From Trifolium pratense (Eukaryota > Streptophyta > Magnoliopsida > Fabales > Fabaceae): 64,000 nucleotides of DNA. The stretch spans positions 18,294,720 through 18,358,719 of the forward strand of contig NC_060063.1 of assembly GCF_020283565.1 (NCBI RefSeq), read 5' to 3'. Under the pieces are notes generated by a model. It was not told where the DNA came from. It saw only the letters and a list, made by a program, of their open reading frames with translations, and searched no databases. Numbering within the stretch: the stretch's first letter is position 1; every line of letters starts with the position of its first letter. This document shows positions 46,201-55,485 of the stretch, piece after piece. The translations under genes were made by a program, and so were the position numbers.

Positions 46201-46604
46201 TTCACTTCTTCGCATCTCTTAAGAAAAACGAAAGGTTCTCATGGACGCCCGAATGCGAAGAAGCCTTCAAACAACTAAAGGAATTCTTAGCATCTCCGCC
46301 AATCTTGACGCGCCCATTACCAGGCAATACCCTTTACCTTTATCTTGCAGTTTCTGATAGAGCCTTAAGTTCAGCTTTAGTTCAAGAAGTAGAGGGCGAA
46401 GAGAAGCCTATATACTTTGTAAGTAGAACCCTTAGAGGAGCGGAGATAAGATATCAGAGGATCGAGAGGTTATCTCTCGCGGTAGTTGTCACGGCTAGGA
46501 AGTTAAGACAATACTTTCAAAGCCACAAAATAGTTGTTAGGACAGATTACCCTATTAAGAACGTCCTCAGAAAGCCAGACTTAGCGGGAAGGATGGTAGC
46601 ATAG
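43290..46604 (+). CDS. gag-pol: Gag-protease-RT-RNase H part of the gag-pol frame (ends at premature TAG)
   Basis: 1,104 residues. Gag domain about 80-175 (PHLPTFDGKTDPREHL...ALRWYMNLP), Cys/His knuckle CSYHRCRGHSTEKC near 332, retropepsin with active-site D482 in LIDSGSSADIMY, RT with YIDD at Y872 (45903), then RNase H with YLYLAVSDRALSSALVQE. The frame stops at TAG 46602-46604, but the next stop-free stretch (46605-48425) is in the SAME frame and continues the conserved segment before the second RNase H, so this is a single nonsense change, probably from a Trp codon in a WSVELSEFDI-type motif. The intact family form should therefore be one polyprotein of about 1,710 residues. Confidence 0.94.
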   Translation: MAGEHRNNDNSSVNTLQAAVVEIRRLQTQIAAIEAERTHEKEKAKMISEEEEGESVMDVQPLAQHLWDTQVLEAIKVPHLPTFDGKTDPREHLMAIGTQTAIINAPEHLKCKLLAGTFKDVALRWYMNLPRNSIESYADFHKKFIHQFAGSKHVKVTSTSLFSIRQNHSESLRSFLARFSEATIKVSNPNQEMFVAAFHNGLRAGHFNESLAQKPASSMQEVNKRAECYIKGEEINAEKRQRDAKEKEYVGRATKAPEHQRQRTGGHQGDSWQRRHGKPYHQPSRREFRNHPTNEEFTPLNTSKAYVLNEILASGLTNLPAKRTNNIPMGLDDNAWCSYHRCRGHSTEKCFRLRDLIEELIKSGHLWKFIDDAAQGRVVVPKIPKQEPRNIPGSGKEPPKERISVNTIAGGFSGGGESSSARKRYVRRVISEIYLVRQPQPLAVPDLAFTAKDGLEVAPHDDDPLVIQVQILNCDVKRVLIDSGSSADIMYWEAFKAMQLAEEQLQPYAGALVGFSGEQVDVMGYASLLTTFGEGSNTKTIKVRYLVVKTPFTSYNIIIGRPAFNTLGAAMSTLYLAIKYPLDNGEVGTVRGDQILAKKCYESSLKIRHRTSNSSGVSGGRQATVPGGINIIENSDMDPREEFQDRRVSPIEDLEKVQIGEHPHQTTSLGTALSHQERGKIIKILKDNADLFAWKPSDMPGIDEGVITHKLSISPSIKPISQRKRKVGEERRVAIAEEVEKLKEAGFIEEIKYPSWLANVVMVKKANGKWRMCVDFTDLNKACPKDPYPLPNIDRLIDGASGCKMLSFMDAYSGYNQIKMNPTDARHTTFMSNTCNYFYNVMPFGLKNAGATYQRLMDRVFSEQIGKNLEVYIDDMVVKTSEENQHDEDLLDILGSVRKYNMRLNPAKCSFGVQAGKFLGFMLTNRGIEANPEKCQAIIDMRTYFRERVQILTGRIAALSRFLSCAGEKGFHFFASLKKNERFSWTPECEEAFKQLKEFLASPPILTRPLPGNTLYLYLAVSDRALSSALVQEVEGEEKPIYFVSRTLRGAEIRYQRIERLSLAVVVTARKLRQYFQSHKIVVRTDYPIKNVLRKPDLAGRMVA

Positions 46605-46613
46605 TCCGTTGAG

Positions 46614-48425
46614 TTGTCAGAATTTGACATCATCTTCTCACCTAGAGGGGCCATCAAATCTCAAAGGCTGGCCGACTTTGTATTAGAAATGTCTACCCCA
46701 CCAACAACTGAAAAAGCTTCGCCTTGGACCCTATCAGTTGACGGAGCCTCCAACGTACGGGGAAGTGGAGCTGGAATAGTATTGGAAGGACCAGATGGCG
46801 TTATGATAGAACAATCATTACGCTTCGCCTTTAAAGCTAGCAACAACCAAGCCGAATACGAAGCTTTGATAGCAGGAATGAAGCTAGCGAAAGATATGGA
46901 AGTGAAGGATTTGAAAGCCATGAGTGATTCCCAACTGGTCACCAACCAAGTATCAGGAAAATTTCAAACGAAAGAGCCACAATTAATCAAGTACGTGGAG
47001 GGGGTACAAAGTCTAGCTAAATGCTTTAACTCGTTCGAATTAGTTTATGTTCCCCGCGAGCAAAACATGAGAGCAGATTTATTGTCAAAATTGGCGAGCA
47101 CGAAAAAACCAGGGAGTCATAGAACCGTTATCCAAGAAACTATCAAAACTCCCAGCATTAGCGGAGAGGATCTGATGATGGTGATAGAGGAGGAAGACTG
47201 GAGGTCACCCATAATCCGGTACCTCCAAAAGGATGAACTCCCAAAAGAGAAGGAAAAGGCGTTCAAATTAAAAAAGATGGCGGCATGGTACTCCATGGTC
47301 GGAGATAAGCTCTACAAAAGAGGATTCGCATCCCCCCTCCTTCTGTGTGTTAGCAATGAAGAAGCAAAACACATTATGTCTGAAGTGCATGAGGGTTCGT
47401 GCGGCAGCCATATTGGTTCAAGAGCTTTAGCAGGAAAGATATTAAGAGCAGGTTTTTACTGGCCGGATATACATGATGATACCGCCATGTACGTAAGAAA
47501 CTGCGATAAATGCCAACGACACGCTAATTTGCATCACGTACCAGGAGAGCCATTGAAGTCAGTATTATCCCCATGGCCTTTTTTCATGTGGGGCGTGGAT
47601 ATCGTTGGTCCATTTCCGGTTGGTTACAAACAAGCGCGATGGATCATCGTCGCCGTGGATTATTTTACAAAATGGATAGAAGCAGAGCCAGTATCTAGTA
47701 TTTCGGCGGAACAGGTTAAAATCTTTTATTGGAAGAAAATCATTTGCAGGTTTGGTTTGCCCAAGTATATTGTATCAGATAACGGCACCCAGTTCGCCAG
47801 TGAAAGAGTCGTAGAGTTCTGTCAAAGCAAGGGAATTCAAAATACCTTCATATCGGTGGAGCACCCACAGGCTAACGGACAAGCGGAATCAGCAAATAAG
47901 GTTATACTAAGGGCATTGAAAAGGAGGCTAGCTAGCAAAGGCGAGGCCTGGGTAGCCCACATCTCGCCTATTCTTTGGTCGTATCACACTACCCCCCAAT
48001 CATCAACAGGAGAAGCACCATTCACAATGGTCTATGGTTCAGATGCAATGATCCCTGTAGAGATAGATCCTCCTAGTTGGCGCAGAGAAACCATAACGCA
48101 AGAAGAAAACAATAGAGCCCTGGAAGAGAATCTAGACATGATTGAAGAGAAAAGGGAAAGAGCACATTTCAGAGAATTCGCCATAAAGCAAAGAGCCGCT
48201 AGGCGTTATAATACCATAGTCAGACAAAGAAAGTTTCAAGAAGGCGATTTAGTGTTGAAAAGACCCATGGGAAAAGACAAAGGAGGAAAATTCGCTGCAA
48301 ACTGGGAAGACCCTTTTCGTGTGCAAGAAGCTTTTGAAGGAGGAGCATACCGCTTAGAAACAATGGAAGGAAGGACTCTGCCCAGAACTTGGAATATAGC
48401 AAACTTGAAGTTCTACTACAGTTAG
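46614..48425 (+). pseudogene. gag-pol: Second RNase H and integrase half of gag-pol, after the TAG
   Basis: 603 residues in the same frame as the upstream part. Archaeal-type RNase H about 38-160 (LSVDGASNVRGSGAGIVLEG, NNQAEYEALIAGMKLA, SDSQLV). Integrase HHCC zinc finger about 258-300 (HEGSCGSH...CDKC), catalytic core with D in WGVDIVGPF, D in VSDNGTQF and E in GQAESANK, then a C-terminal domain ending NIANLKFYYS. The presence of both RNase H types places the element in the Tat lineage. Without its own initiation site it can only be made by read-through or internal initiation, so it is classed as the broken part of the polyprotein. Confidence 0.9.
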
Positions 48426-48662
48426 CCATGGAGCGTCACACCACTGATGGAAGAATAAGTAAAATCTATTTCTTTTCAGCACTATTTAAAATAATGATGT
48501 ACAAGAACCATTTTCATCGATAAATAAAAACAATGAGACACTCTTTTCTCCTGTGCAAACAGGAGTTTTTATTGAGGCTCATTGAATTTCAAAATTTCAG
48601 TTTTTATTTTATGCATGTCTATTTTCACAGTCAAAATATCTACGCCAATAAAGGTCAACCTG

Positions 48663-49301
48663 ATTAAGTTACGGGCTCTGAACCAACAAAAAAAAAAATG
48701 GTTATCTCAAACTTGAGCTCTGAATCTTTATTAAAGATCAACTCAGATGTGAGCGCTGAACCAACAACAAAAAATGGTTATCTCAAACTTGAGCTCTGAA
48801 TCTTTATAAGAGATCAACTCAGATGTGAGCGCTGAACCAACAAAAAAAAATGGTTATCTCAAACTTGAGCTCTGAATCTTTATTAAAGTTCAACTCAGAT
48901 GTGAGCGCTGAACCAACAAAAAAAATGGTTATCTCAAACTTGAGCTCTGAATCTTTATTAAAGATCAACTCAGATGTGAGCGCTGAACCAAGAACAAAAA
49001 AAATTGGTTATCTCAAACTTGAGCTCTGAATCTTTATTAAAGATCAACTCAGATGTGAGCGCTGAACCAACAAAAAAAATGGTTATCTCAAACTTGAGCT
49101 CTGAATCTTTATTAAAGATCAACTCATATGTGAGCGCTGAACCAAGAACAAAAAAAAAATGGTTATCTCAAACTTGAGCTCTGAATCTTTATTAAAGGTC
49201 AACTCAGATGTGAGCGCTGAACCAACAAAAAAAAAATGGTTATCTCAAACTTGAGCTTTGAATCTTTAAAGATCAACTCAGATGTGAGCGCTGAACCAAG
49301 T
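48663..49301 (+). repeat. Tandem array of ~79-bp units after pol
   Basis: About eight copies of a unit containing GGTTATCTCAAACTTGAGCT, CTGAATCTTTATTAAAG and CAACTCAGATGTGAGCGCTG, differing mainly in the length of an A-run. Tandem repeats between pol and the 3' LTR are frequent in Tat elements (family knowledge). Confidence 0.92.
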
Positions 49302-49304
49302 TTA

Positions 49305-49484
49305 AAGTTGAAATGCTTTGGCGCTACCTGTAAATCTTACGAGTAGGGGGCGTCAGAAAAAGACAAGTTGAAATGCTTTGGCGCTACCTGTAAATCTTAC
49401 GAGTAGGGGGCGTCAGAAAAAGACAAGTTGAAATGCTTTGGCGCTACCTGTAAATCTTACGAGTAGGGGGCGTCAGAAAAAGAC
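49305..49484 (+). repeat. Three perfect 60-bp tandem repeats
   Basis: The unit AGTTGAAATGCTTTGGCGCT...GGGGGCGTCAGAAAAAGACA occurs three times without a mismatch that I can see. Identical units imply very recent expansion. 49485-49836 shows no gene. Confidence 0.93.
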
Positions 49485-49836
49485 ACAGCGAAGAAAGGCG
49501 AGATTATCAACACCGCCAGAAAAAGCTTATACATAACCAAAGCAAGGCGATTCATCACAACGCCAAAACAATTGCAACCACCAAAAAAGGCATCAGGTAT
49601 AAAGTTATTCATATATAATTATATTTAAAGTATCAAAGACATCGCAGGCGCAAGATTAAAAATGATAGAAGGTGTTACCTCACAACGCAATATGAAGACA
49701 GGAAATCAAAGAAGTCAAGAAATTAATAAAGACCCCGTGAAGGGAAAAATGTTCAAGCCACTAAAGGGCATACAAAAATAATTACAAAAGCCACAGAAGG
49801 GCAAGATAAATCCATTACAGCAAAAGAGAAAAGCAC

Positions 49837-51946
49837 TCATGGAGGAGGGATATAAGGGACGAGCTTCCCATCAACAATCTGATTCATCGCATCCACTTCG
49901 CCTAGGCGCTTGGCATCAAGATCTGGAAAAAGCAACTTGACTTGCTCAATAGCAAAAGAGAAGCCTTCATCATACTGGTTGGCGGCATAGAGTTGAAGCT
50001 CTGAGACATCCTTCTCCAACCTGGCCTTCTCCTCGCCCAAGGTTCCCGCATAAAATATCGCCTCATCCCGCTCCTTTGAAAGCTTTGAAATTTTTTCATC
50101 TTGAGCAGCAGCGTTCTCTTTAAGCTTAGTCTCGGAGGCGGCATAGCTTTCCTTAACCTTGGCCAGCTTCTCTTCATACTCTTTCTTCAGCCTCTCCGCC
50201 TCGCCTTCCTGATCTTTCTTCAGCTTTTGAATATCCTCCTCCAGCCTCGTCTTGGTCTCAGAGTATCTCTTCTCAATATCAGCAAGGTTATCATCAACTG
50301 TCTTCACCTTTCGCCTCGCTTCCTGAACTTCCTGCTCCTGGCGATTTGTCAGCAGATAGTTGAGAAGAGTACCCTTAACTTCGTACTCCAGAGCTTTCTT
50401 CCTCAAATCCTCTGTCGAAGTATTGGTGAAGCGAGTCATATCGCCTACCATTGTCACTCCCCTCTCGATAAATTCCAAAGGATCAAAGGAGCTCCAGGAG
50501 AGGGAAGCAGCAGTAGCGGCGTCATCACTGGGAAGCTGAGAAGAGCTAGAAGCCACGCCCTTATCTTTGGCGACACCACCGGCAGTCTGAGAAGTACCCT
50601 TGATTTTTTGCTTTTTGGCAGGAGGCGGGGCGACAGCCTCAGTCTCCACTACCCCAGCAGCAGCGTCTTCTTTTCGTGGGATGGCGATACTGATCCGGCC
50701 ATCATGCTTTTTCTTACTTCGCCCCTCTTTCGAAACAGCTTCCTCCACTTGCAGCTGTTTCAAGGGGTCGTCAACAGCAGCATCGGGTTTGGCTTTCTGC
50801 TGGCGAGCTTTAGCCAAAAATGCTAGCCTCTCCTCATTGGAAATAGTCCTCATTCTCTCTACAAAAACAAGAAAAGCAAGAAAAAATGAATTAGCAATAA
50901 GGCGAGACCAATATTAAACAAAAGGAGGAAATACAAATTTATTACTTACGTAAATACTCCTCCAAGGCTCCACTATTACCCTCATACCTAAGAATCTCAG
51001 CAGAATCCATGAGGGCATAAGAATCAAGAAAATTGACCGTGTCTTTCTCAAAGTCACTCAAGGCCTCAAAGATGGTTCCCTTGATAAGTCTAGGGTTATC
51101 GGTCCAGTAGAAGGGAAACAGAGGATCGTCAACCTCGTCATACATCAAGTCCGGGAGTTGCTCGCCACAGCGAACCCGTAGGAAGGAATCCTTAAAGTTT
51201 TTGAAGTTAGAGGCGTACAAACTGAGGAGACGACGGTTAGGTTGACTGCTAAGGGAAACCAGAGATTGAGGTTTTAAGTTTTTTATTTGGTAGAAGGAGA
51301 AGAAAACGCCAATTGAGGGTTTTAGGTCAAAACCTAAACACATTACCTCAAAGGCTTTGATGAAGGCCCAACTGTTAGGATGGAGTTGGGTGGGGGCGAC
51401 ATTAAGAACTTTCAACATCTCCGCCTCAAAGGAAGTAAAAGGCAGCCAGATGTTGAGGGGTTGGATCACGTTGGTATAAAGGTAGAAATAATCTGGCAGG
51501 GTGTCACTTTTAGCAAATACGAACTCGTCCTCTCTGACAGGCTCGGTTATAATAGAATCTTCATGAGAGGGGTCAGAAAGCTTGACGGCTTTCCTAAAGC
51601 TTCTCACCATTTCCGTATTGGTATACTTCGAAGAGACTTCCATGGTGACAGGAGTATAACCAGCAACAACCAGATCTCGACAAGGGTTCTTCCGCTTTCC
51701 TGTGAAAGAGGAAGGGGAGATTATGACGCAATCACTGTCATTACCGCTATCACTACTGCTATCATTATCACTACTACTACTACTCCCAACATCAAAACCC
51801 CACAATTCTGAGTAAAATCCTCGGCTATTAAGAACGCCGTTAGCCCTAGTATAGTGGGCGCGAACTTGTTGCGCCCACTCGAGATAACCAGGAGAAGAAA
51901 CAGGAACTCTCCCCTCATTATCATCTAACTCCCTCAAAATAACCAT
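49837..51946 (-). CDS. Antisense gene A: spliced gypsy-type-transposon-domain/coiled-coil protein
   Basis: Two exons on the strand opposite gag-pol: 51946-50950 and 50858-49837. The 91-bp intron (50949-50859) has donor GTAAGT and acceptor TTTTTGTAG; exons total 2,019 nt, giving 672 residues in frame. Residues 1-90 contain a Ser/Asp-rich stretch followed by CVIISPSS. Residues about 155-320 (YLYTNVIQPLNIWLPFTSFE...FDLKPSIGVFFSFYQIK) resemble the plant family annotated 'putative gypsy type transposon' (PF04195, by recall). The C-terminal half has Lys-rich nuclear-signal-like segments (RSKKKHDGR, KKQKIKG) and a long coiled coil (about 475-630, rich in KLKKDQEGEAERLKKEYEEK). Function unknown. A TATA-like TATAAGTA is at 52188-52195. 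The module's second copy lies at 57775-59172. Confidence 0.85.
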
Positions 51947-52187
51947 TTTTTTCTAAATCTAATCAGAAAAATTATTAGGGTTCCTACTCAGGACAAACCT
52001 AATTAGCGAAAAGAGGAAAGGTATGAAATGAAATACCTTAAGAAACTGATGAAAACTTCGAGCGAGGGATTGGAGTCGTCCTAAACAAAAATCGTTGAGA
52101 AGAATCGTCGAAAATGTGGAGAAGAGAGCGCGACTGAAGATGAAAATCCGTTAGAAGAAGTAAAGTAAAAGGAATGAATGGAAGTCC

Positions 52188-52195
52188 TACTTATA
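52188..52195 (-). promoter_or_regulatory. TATA box candidate for antisense gene A
   Basis: TATAAGTA on the minus strand, 242 bases upstream of the gene A ATG. The same motif at the same distance is in the inverted copy (57526-57533). Confidence 0.5.
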
Positions 52196-52605
52196 AAGTT
52201 TTAAACCCTTTCGTCTGAATCGAAGTTTTAAAGTTGGAACGGGTAATATCATACGCATCGTCGGATCATATACGTGTCAAAAGCGCGTATCTCGAGAGTA
52301 AGTTTAAGAAGATTTATCGTCAGATAGTTGACAACAACGCCTAGGGGCGAAGTCGGCCTCGAAGCACACCGCGCCTCAAGAATGATCACGCCAAAAATAC
52401 GAACCTTCCCTTTTTTTTATTAAGGCGTAATAGAAGTTAAAAGGGAAAACGCCCGAAAGGAAGAGATTCAAGATTAAGGAGAAAGCAAAACACAGGAGCA
52501 ACAAATTCAACCTTAGACTGAAAAAGAAATCTTTATTAATTGAGAAAAATAAAGGTACAACGATAGAAAGCAAAGTTACAAAGAAAAACTAGTCCTAAAA
52601 TCCTA

Positions 52606-52929
52606 TCACTCAGATTCCGAATCCTTCTGCACAGGCTCAGGAAGCGTCATCTTGGATTCCACGGTAATCCGGGATCCATCTTCTTCACCCGACGAAGAAG
52701 CACGAGAAGAAAGCTCGGGAGGAACGTACGTCTCCAGAAACGAAACATAATCCCTGTCAGCGCTATCAGAATCAGAGGTATCAGAAGAAAGAATGATAAC
52801 CTCCACCTTTTTGACTTCTTTAGCTCTTCGGGAATGAGTGGAGTTTGAAGTGGTTACCTCCACCTTTTTCTTCCTTCGCTGAGATTGAGACTTCTCAGCA
52901 ATGATTGTTTTGGCATTTTTCCTTTCCAT
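52606..52929 (-). CDS. Antisense gene B: small basic/acidic protein with SUMO-interaction-like motif
   Basis: 107 residues. The first 45 are strongly basic (KSQSQRRKKK, SRRAKEVKK); then VEVIILSSDTSDSDSADRD, a hydrophobic core followed by Ser/Asp, which has the form of a phospho-regulated SUMO-interaction motif; the tail is acidic and Ser-rich. TATAAATA at 52984-52977 is about 50 bases upstream of the ATG, and AATAAA (minus strand of 52532-52537) lies about 70 bases after the stop, so this is a compact pol II-type unit. The frame is intact in both copies of the module (second copy 56795-57118, three amino-acid changes). Function not known. Confidence 0.75.
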   Translation of the reverse strand: MERKNAKTIIAEKSQSQRRKKKVEVTTSNSTHSRRAKEVKKVEVIILSSDTSDSDSADRDYVSFLETYVPPELSSRASSSGEEDGSRITVESKMTLPEPVQKDSESE

Positions 52930-52976
52930 CGTGAGGACTCAGAACAAGTTGATGAAAATGTGAGTTCAGCGGTTAA

Positions 52977-52984
52977 TATTTATA
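52977..52984 (-). promoter_or_regulatory. TATA box candidate for antisense gene B
   Basis: TATAAATA on the minus strand, about 48 bases before ATG 52929; conserved in the inverted copy at 56740-56747. Confidence 0.65.
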
Positions 52985-53104
52985 GCCAATTGCATTTAAC
53001 CCTAGCATCGTTATTAACGGTCATAATTAATGCTTAGACGCTCATAACCACTTTGGTTTGACTGTCTCGAAAAGCGTAAATGGAAAGGCGAACAAGCAAA
53101 AACT

Positions 53105-53847
53105 TCATGGCATGGTAGAGCCCCCCAATTCACCAGCATCGGCGACGGCGATACTGTGCATTTCCTCCAATGCCCGTTTCACCCTCTTCGCCTTCACCAT
53201 ATTTTCTTCAATAGGCTTCAAATCTTCTCGCAGCTCGCCCTGTTTATCCAAAAGGTCCATTAGAGAGTGACGCCTGGAAATCAGCTTAGTAACATCATCC
53301 CTAATTTCGCCTTGAAGAGCCCTCTTTCTCTTCAAAAGCGGCTTCATTTCTTTGTTCAGCATCGCCAAACGCCAAACGGTCGTCCACTCTTCGTTCCTCA
53401 TTAAAGCATATACCCAGGATCTCCTCCTGCACGCCCATGGTTTCCTTCGTGATCTCTATCTGGCTATCAACAGCTTCAGTAACTTCGGAATGGCACTCCT
53501 TGACGTTCTCCACAGCAATCACAAAGGAACGAAGAGTGGAAGGGAATCACAGCAATCACAAAAGAGGCACTATCCTTTAACTCCTTCTCCAGACGCAATA
53601 CACTATCAAGAAAGCGTTTCTCCTCCTTGGTTAATCTCCAGCAATAGTCATTAAGCTCTTTGACGAATTCCGAAAATTCACCAAAATCATCCATTAGCTC
53701 CTCCGTACTTATGGTCAGCATACGCCGGAGCCGCTTGATGACGGGAGAAGCGGGAGATTGACCACATTCAAAGGGAGGATTTTTGGGAGACATGCTTTTG
53801 AACAGAGGTCTTAAAATTGAGCAAGCGAGAGAGGATGAATTTATCAT
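53105..53847 (-). pseudogene. Antisense gene C: coiled-coil protein, frameshifted copy
   Basis: The frame opens at 53847 but the better start is the ATG at 53793 (MSPKNPP), because TATAAATG at 53869-53862 is only about 15 bases from the first ATG. The product is helical: SPVIKRLRRML, EFSEFVKELNDYCWRLTKEEKRF, then charged coiled coil to VADAGELGGSTMP (stop 53107-53105). Compared with the other copy it is broken twice: a 37-bp insertion near 53525-53562 flanked by CACAGCAATCACAAA, and a 7-bp duplication (CGCCAAA) near 53365-53380, so the protein is read in three frames. The undamaged length implied by the pair is about 214 residues. Function unknown. Confidence 0.75.
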
Positions 53848-53861
53848 GTCACCGGACGCTT

Positions 53862-53869
53862 CATTTATA
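53862..53869 (-). promoter_or_regulatory. TATA box candidate for antisense gene C
   Basis: TATAAATG on the minus strand, 69 bases upstream of the preferred ATG at 53793; conserved at 55676-55683 in the inverted copy. Confidence 0.55.
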
Positions 53870-54052
53870 GGTAAAAAATATCATCGTGGTAGCAGTAAAA
53901 CGGTTGATAGATATTGCGTATGAACATAGGAACGTGCGCCAGAAAGTGGGAGAAGACGTGACAAAAAATTATTTCGCGCCACGACTCTGAGAGGGAAAAT
54001 TCGAATCATATTCAAGCACTTTACTCCTTTGGACTTCGTGCTTGGGGGGCTA

Positions 54053-54535
54053 TGGACTGGGCAATGGGCTTAAGGACATATCCAGTAAGCCCAATTAATA
54101 TAAAAACATAGGATAGGCCCAAATCAAGCAAAACCCTAAATATCCATTAGGCGACAAGTGGCCAAGGCGTGGCTAACAACAGCATGGCAACGCCCAGAAG
54201 GGTAATCCCGTATCGTATAAATATCTTCTTCTTCCCAGTGTTAACTGATTGACTTGAGAAGGAAGAAATCAACTTCTCATAACCGCCATAGCTTGAAGAC
54301 CAAGTTTGTCATCCCTACTTTCACGCTGCATCACCGAAGAAGACCTTGAGGACCAGATTTCTAGGAATCTTAGCTTGGAGAAGAAGACTAAGCAGTCTAT
54401 AAATAGCTTCATACTTTCATTTGTAAAGGCAGAGATCTTCTGACATATAAAACTCCCAGGGTTGTTGGGATTGAACCAAGTGTAATCACACCATTTAATC
54501 AATAATACAACCCCCTTTGAGTTTTTACCTGAACA
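54053..54535 (+). repeat. 3' LTR (483 bp)
   Basis: Same length as the 5' LTR with seven substitutions and no indel by my alignment. Preceded by the purine-rich CTTGGGGGGCTA (polypurine tract) and followed by TTAAT. Confidence 0.96.
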
Positions 54536-54540
54536 TTAAT

Positions 54541-55017
54541 CATGATGAATTAGTGGCTTAATTTGATATGAACCGTGAATCTTAGACAATTGAGGTCCAA
54601 CTAGAAGGGAGAATAATTTTTTTTTTACGGAAGAAGGGAGAATAATTGAAATAATGATAATGGTGCAACAAGTTAGAAAATTAAAATGCCAATTTGTTAT
54701 CTAAAATGACCTGCCTGTTACTTATATTTTCGCTGGCTCATTTTTTCTTATATTTTGGAATGGAGGGGGTGCATCTTAAAATAGTGACTCAATTAAATAG
54801 TAAAAATTATAAAAAGTTGATATTTTTAAAATATTCATCAAATTAAATCCAACAACATTTTATATGGAGTAAATATTTATTTTTTATTTATTAATAGGAA
54901 AATATGGTCAAATAGTTTATTTTTTCATTATAATTTTCACATTTAATTAAATGATTGAATTTTTTTTAGTCAAGTAACTTAGTGGTTAACAATTTCACCT
55001 TTAAGGTGAATAAGTGC
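54541..55017. other. Spacer between inverted Tat copies, with an interrupted SINE
   Basis: AT-rich, no gene. The last ~55 bases (54962-55017: TAGTCAAGTAACTTAGTGGTTAAC...AAGGTGAATAAGTG) look like the box-A half of a tRNA-derived SINE related to 23777-23959, cut by the LTR that starts at 55018. Its other half is not next to the truncated end at 59172. Confidence 0.6.
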
Positions 55018-55485
55018 TGTTCTGGTAAAAACTCAAAGGGGGTTGTATTATTGATTAAATGGTGTGATTACACTTGGTTCAATCCCAACAACCCTAGGAG
55101 TTTTATAAGTCAGAAGATCTCTGCCTTTACAAATGAAAGTATGAAGCTATTTATAGACTGCTTAGTCTTCTTCTCCAAGCTAAGATTCCTAGAAATCCGG
55201 TCCTCAAGGTCTTCTTCGGTGATGCAGCGTGAAAGTAGGGATGACAAACTTGGTCTTCAAGCTATGGCGGTTATGAGAAGTTGATTTCTTCCTTCTCAAG
55301 TCAATCAGTTAACACTGGGAAGAAGAAGATATTTATACGATACGAGATTACCCTTCTGGGCGTTGCCACGCCTTGGCCACTTGTCGCCTAATGGATATTT
55401 AGGGATTTGCTTGATTTGGGCCTATCCTATGTTTTTATATTAATTGGGCTTACTGGATATGTCCTTAAGCCCATTGCCTAGTCCA
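55018..55485 (-). repeat. LTR of the inverted Tat copy (468 bp)
   Basis: Matches the 483-bp LTR in reverse complement apart from a 15-bp deletion near 55369. The missing bases lay between two GCCACGC repeats, so slippage or recombination between short direct repeats explains it. Confidence 0.93.

Larger units (their letters stand above)
42718..54540 (+). mobile_element. Complete Tat-lineage Ty3/gypsy element with antisense gene module
   Basis: LTRs at 42723-43205 and 54053-54535 (483 bp each), TTAAT target duplication at 42718-42722 and 54536-54540, primer site at 43209, G-rich polypurine tract at 54040-54052. Internal layout: gag-protease-RT-RNase H-second RNase H-integrase in one frame, tandem repeats, then three genes on the opposite strand. 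I counted 7 mismatches between the LTRs (about 1.5%), so insertion is recent. One TAG in gag-pol suggests this copy no longer makes full Pol. Confidence 0.96.

Noticed and set aside
50101..50826. 241-residue plus-strand frame rich in Leu/Phe
   Set aside because: It is the complement of the coiled-coil coding part of antisense gene A; its composition is what a Lys/Glu-rich helix gives on the opposite strand.
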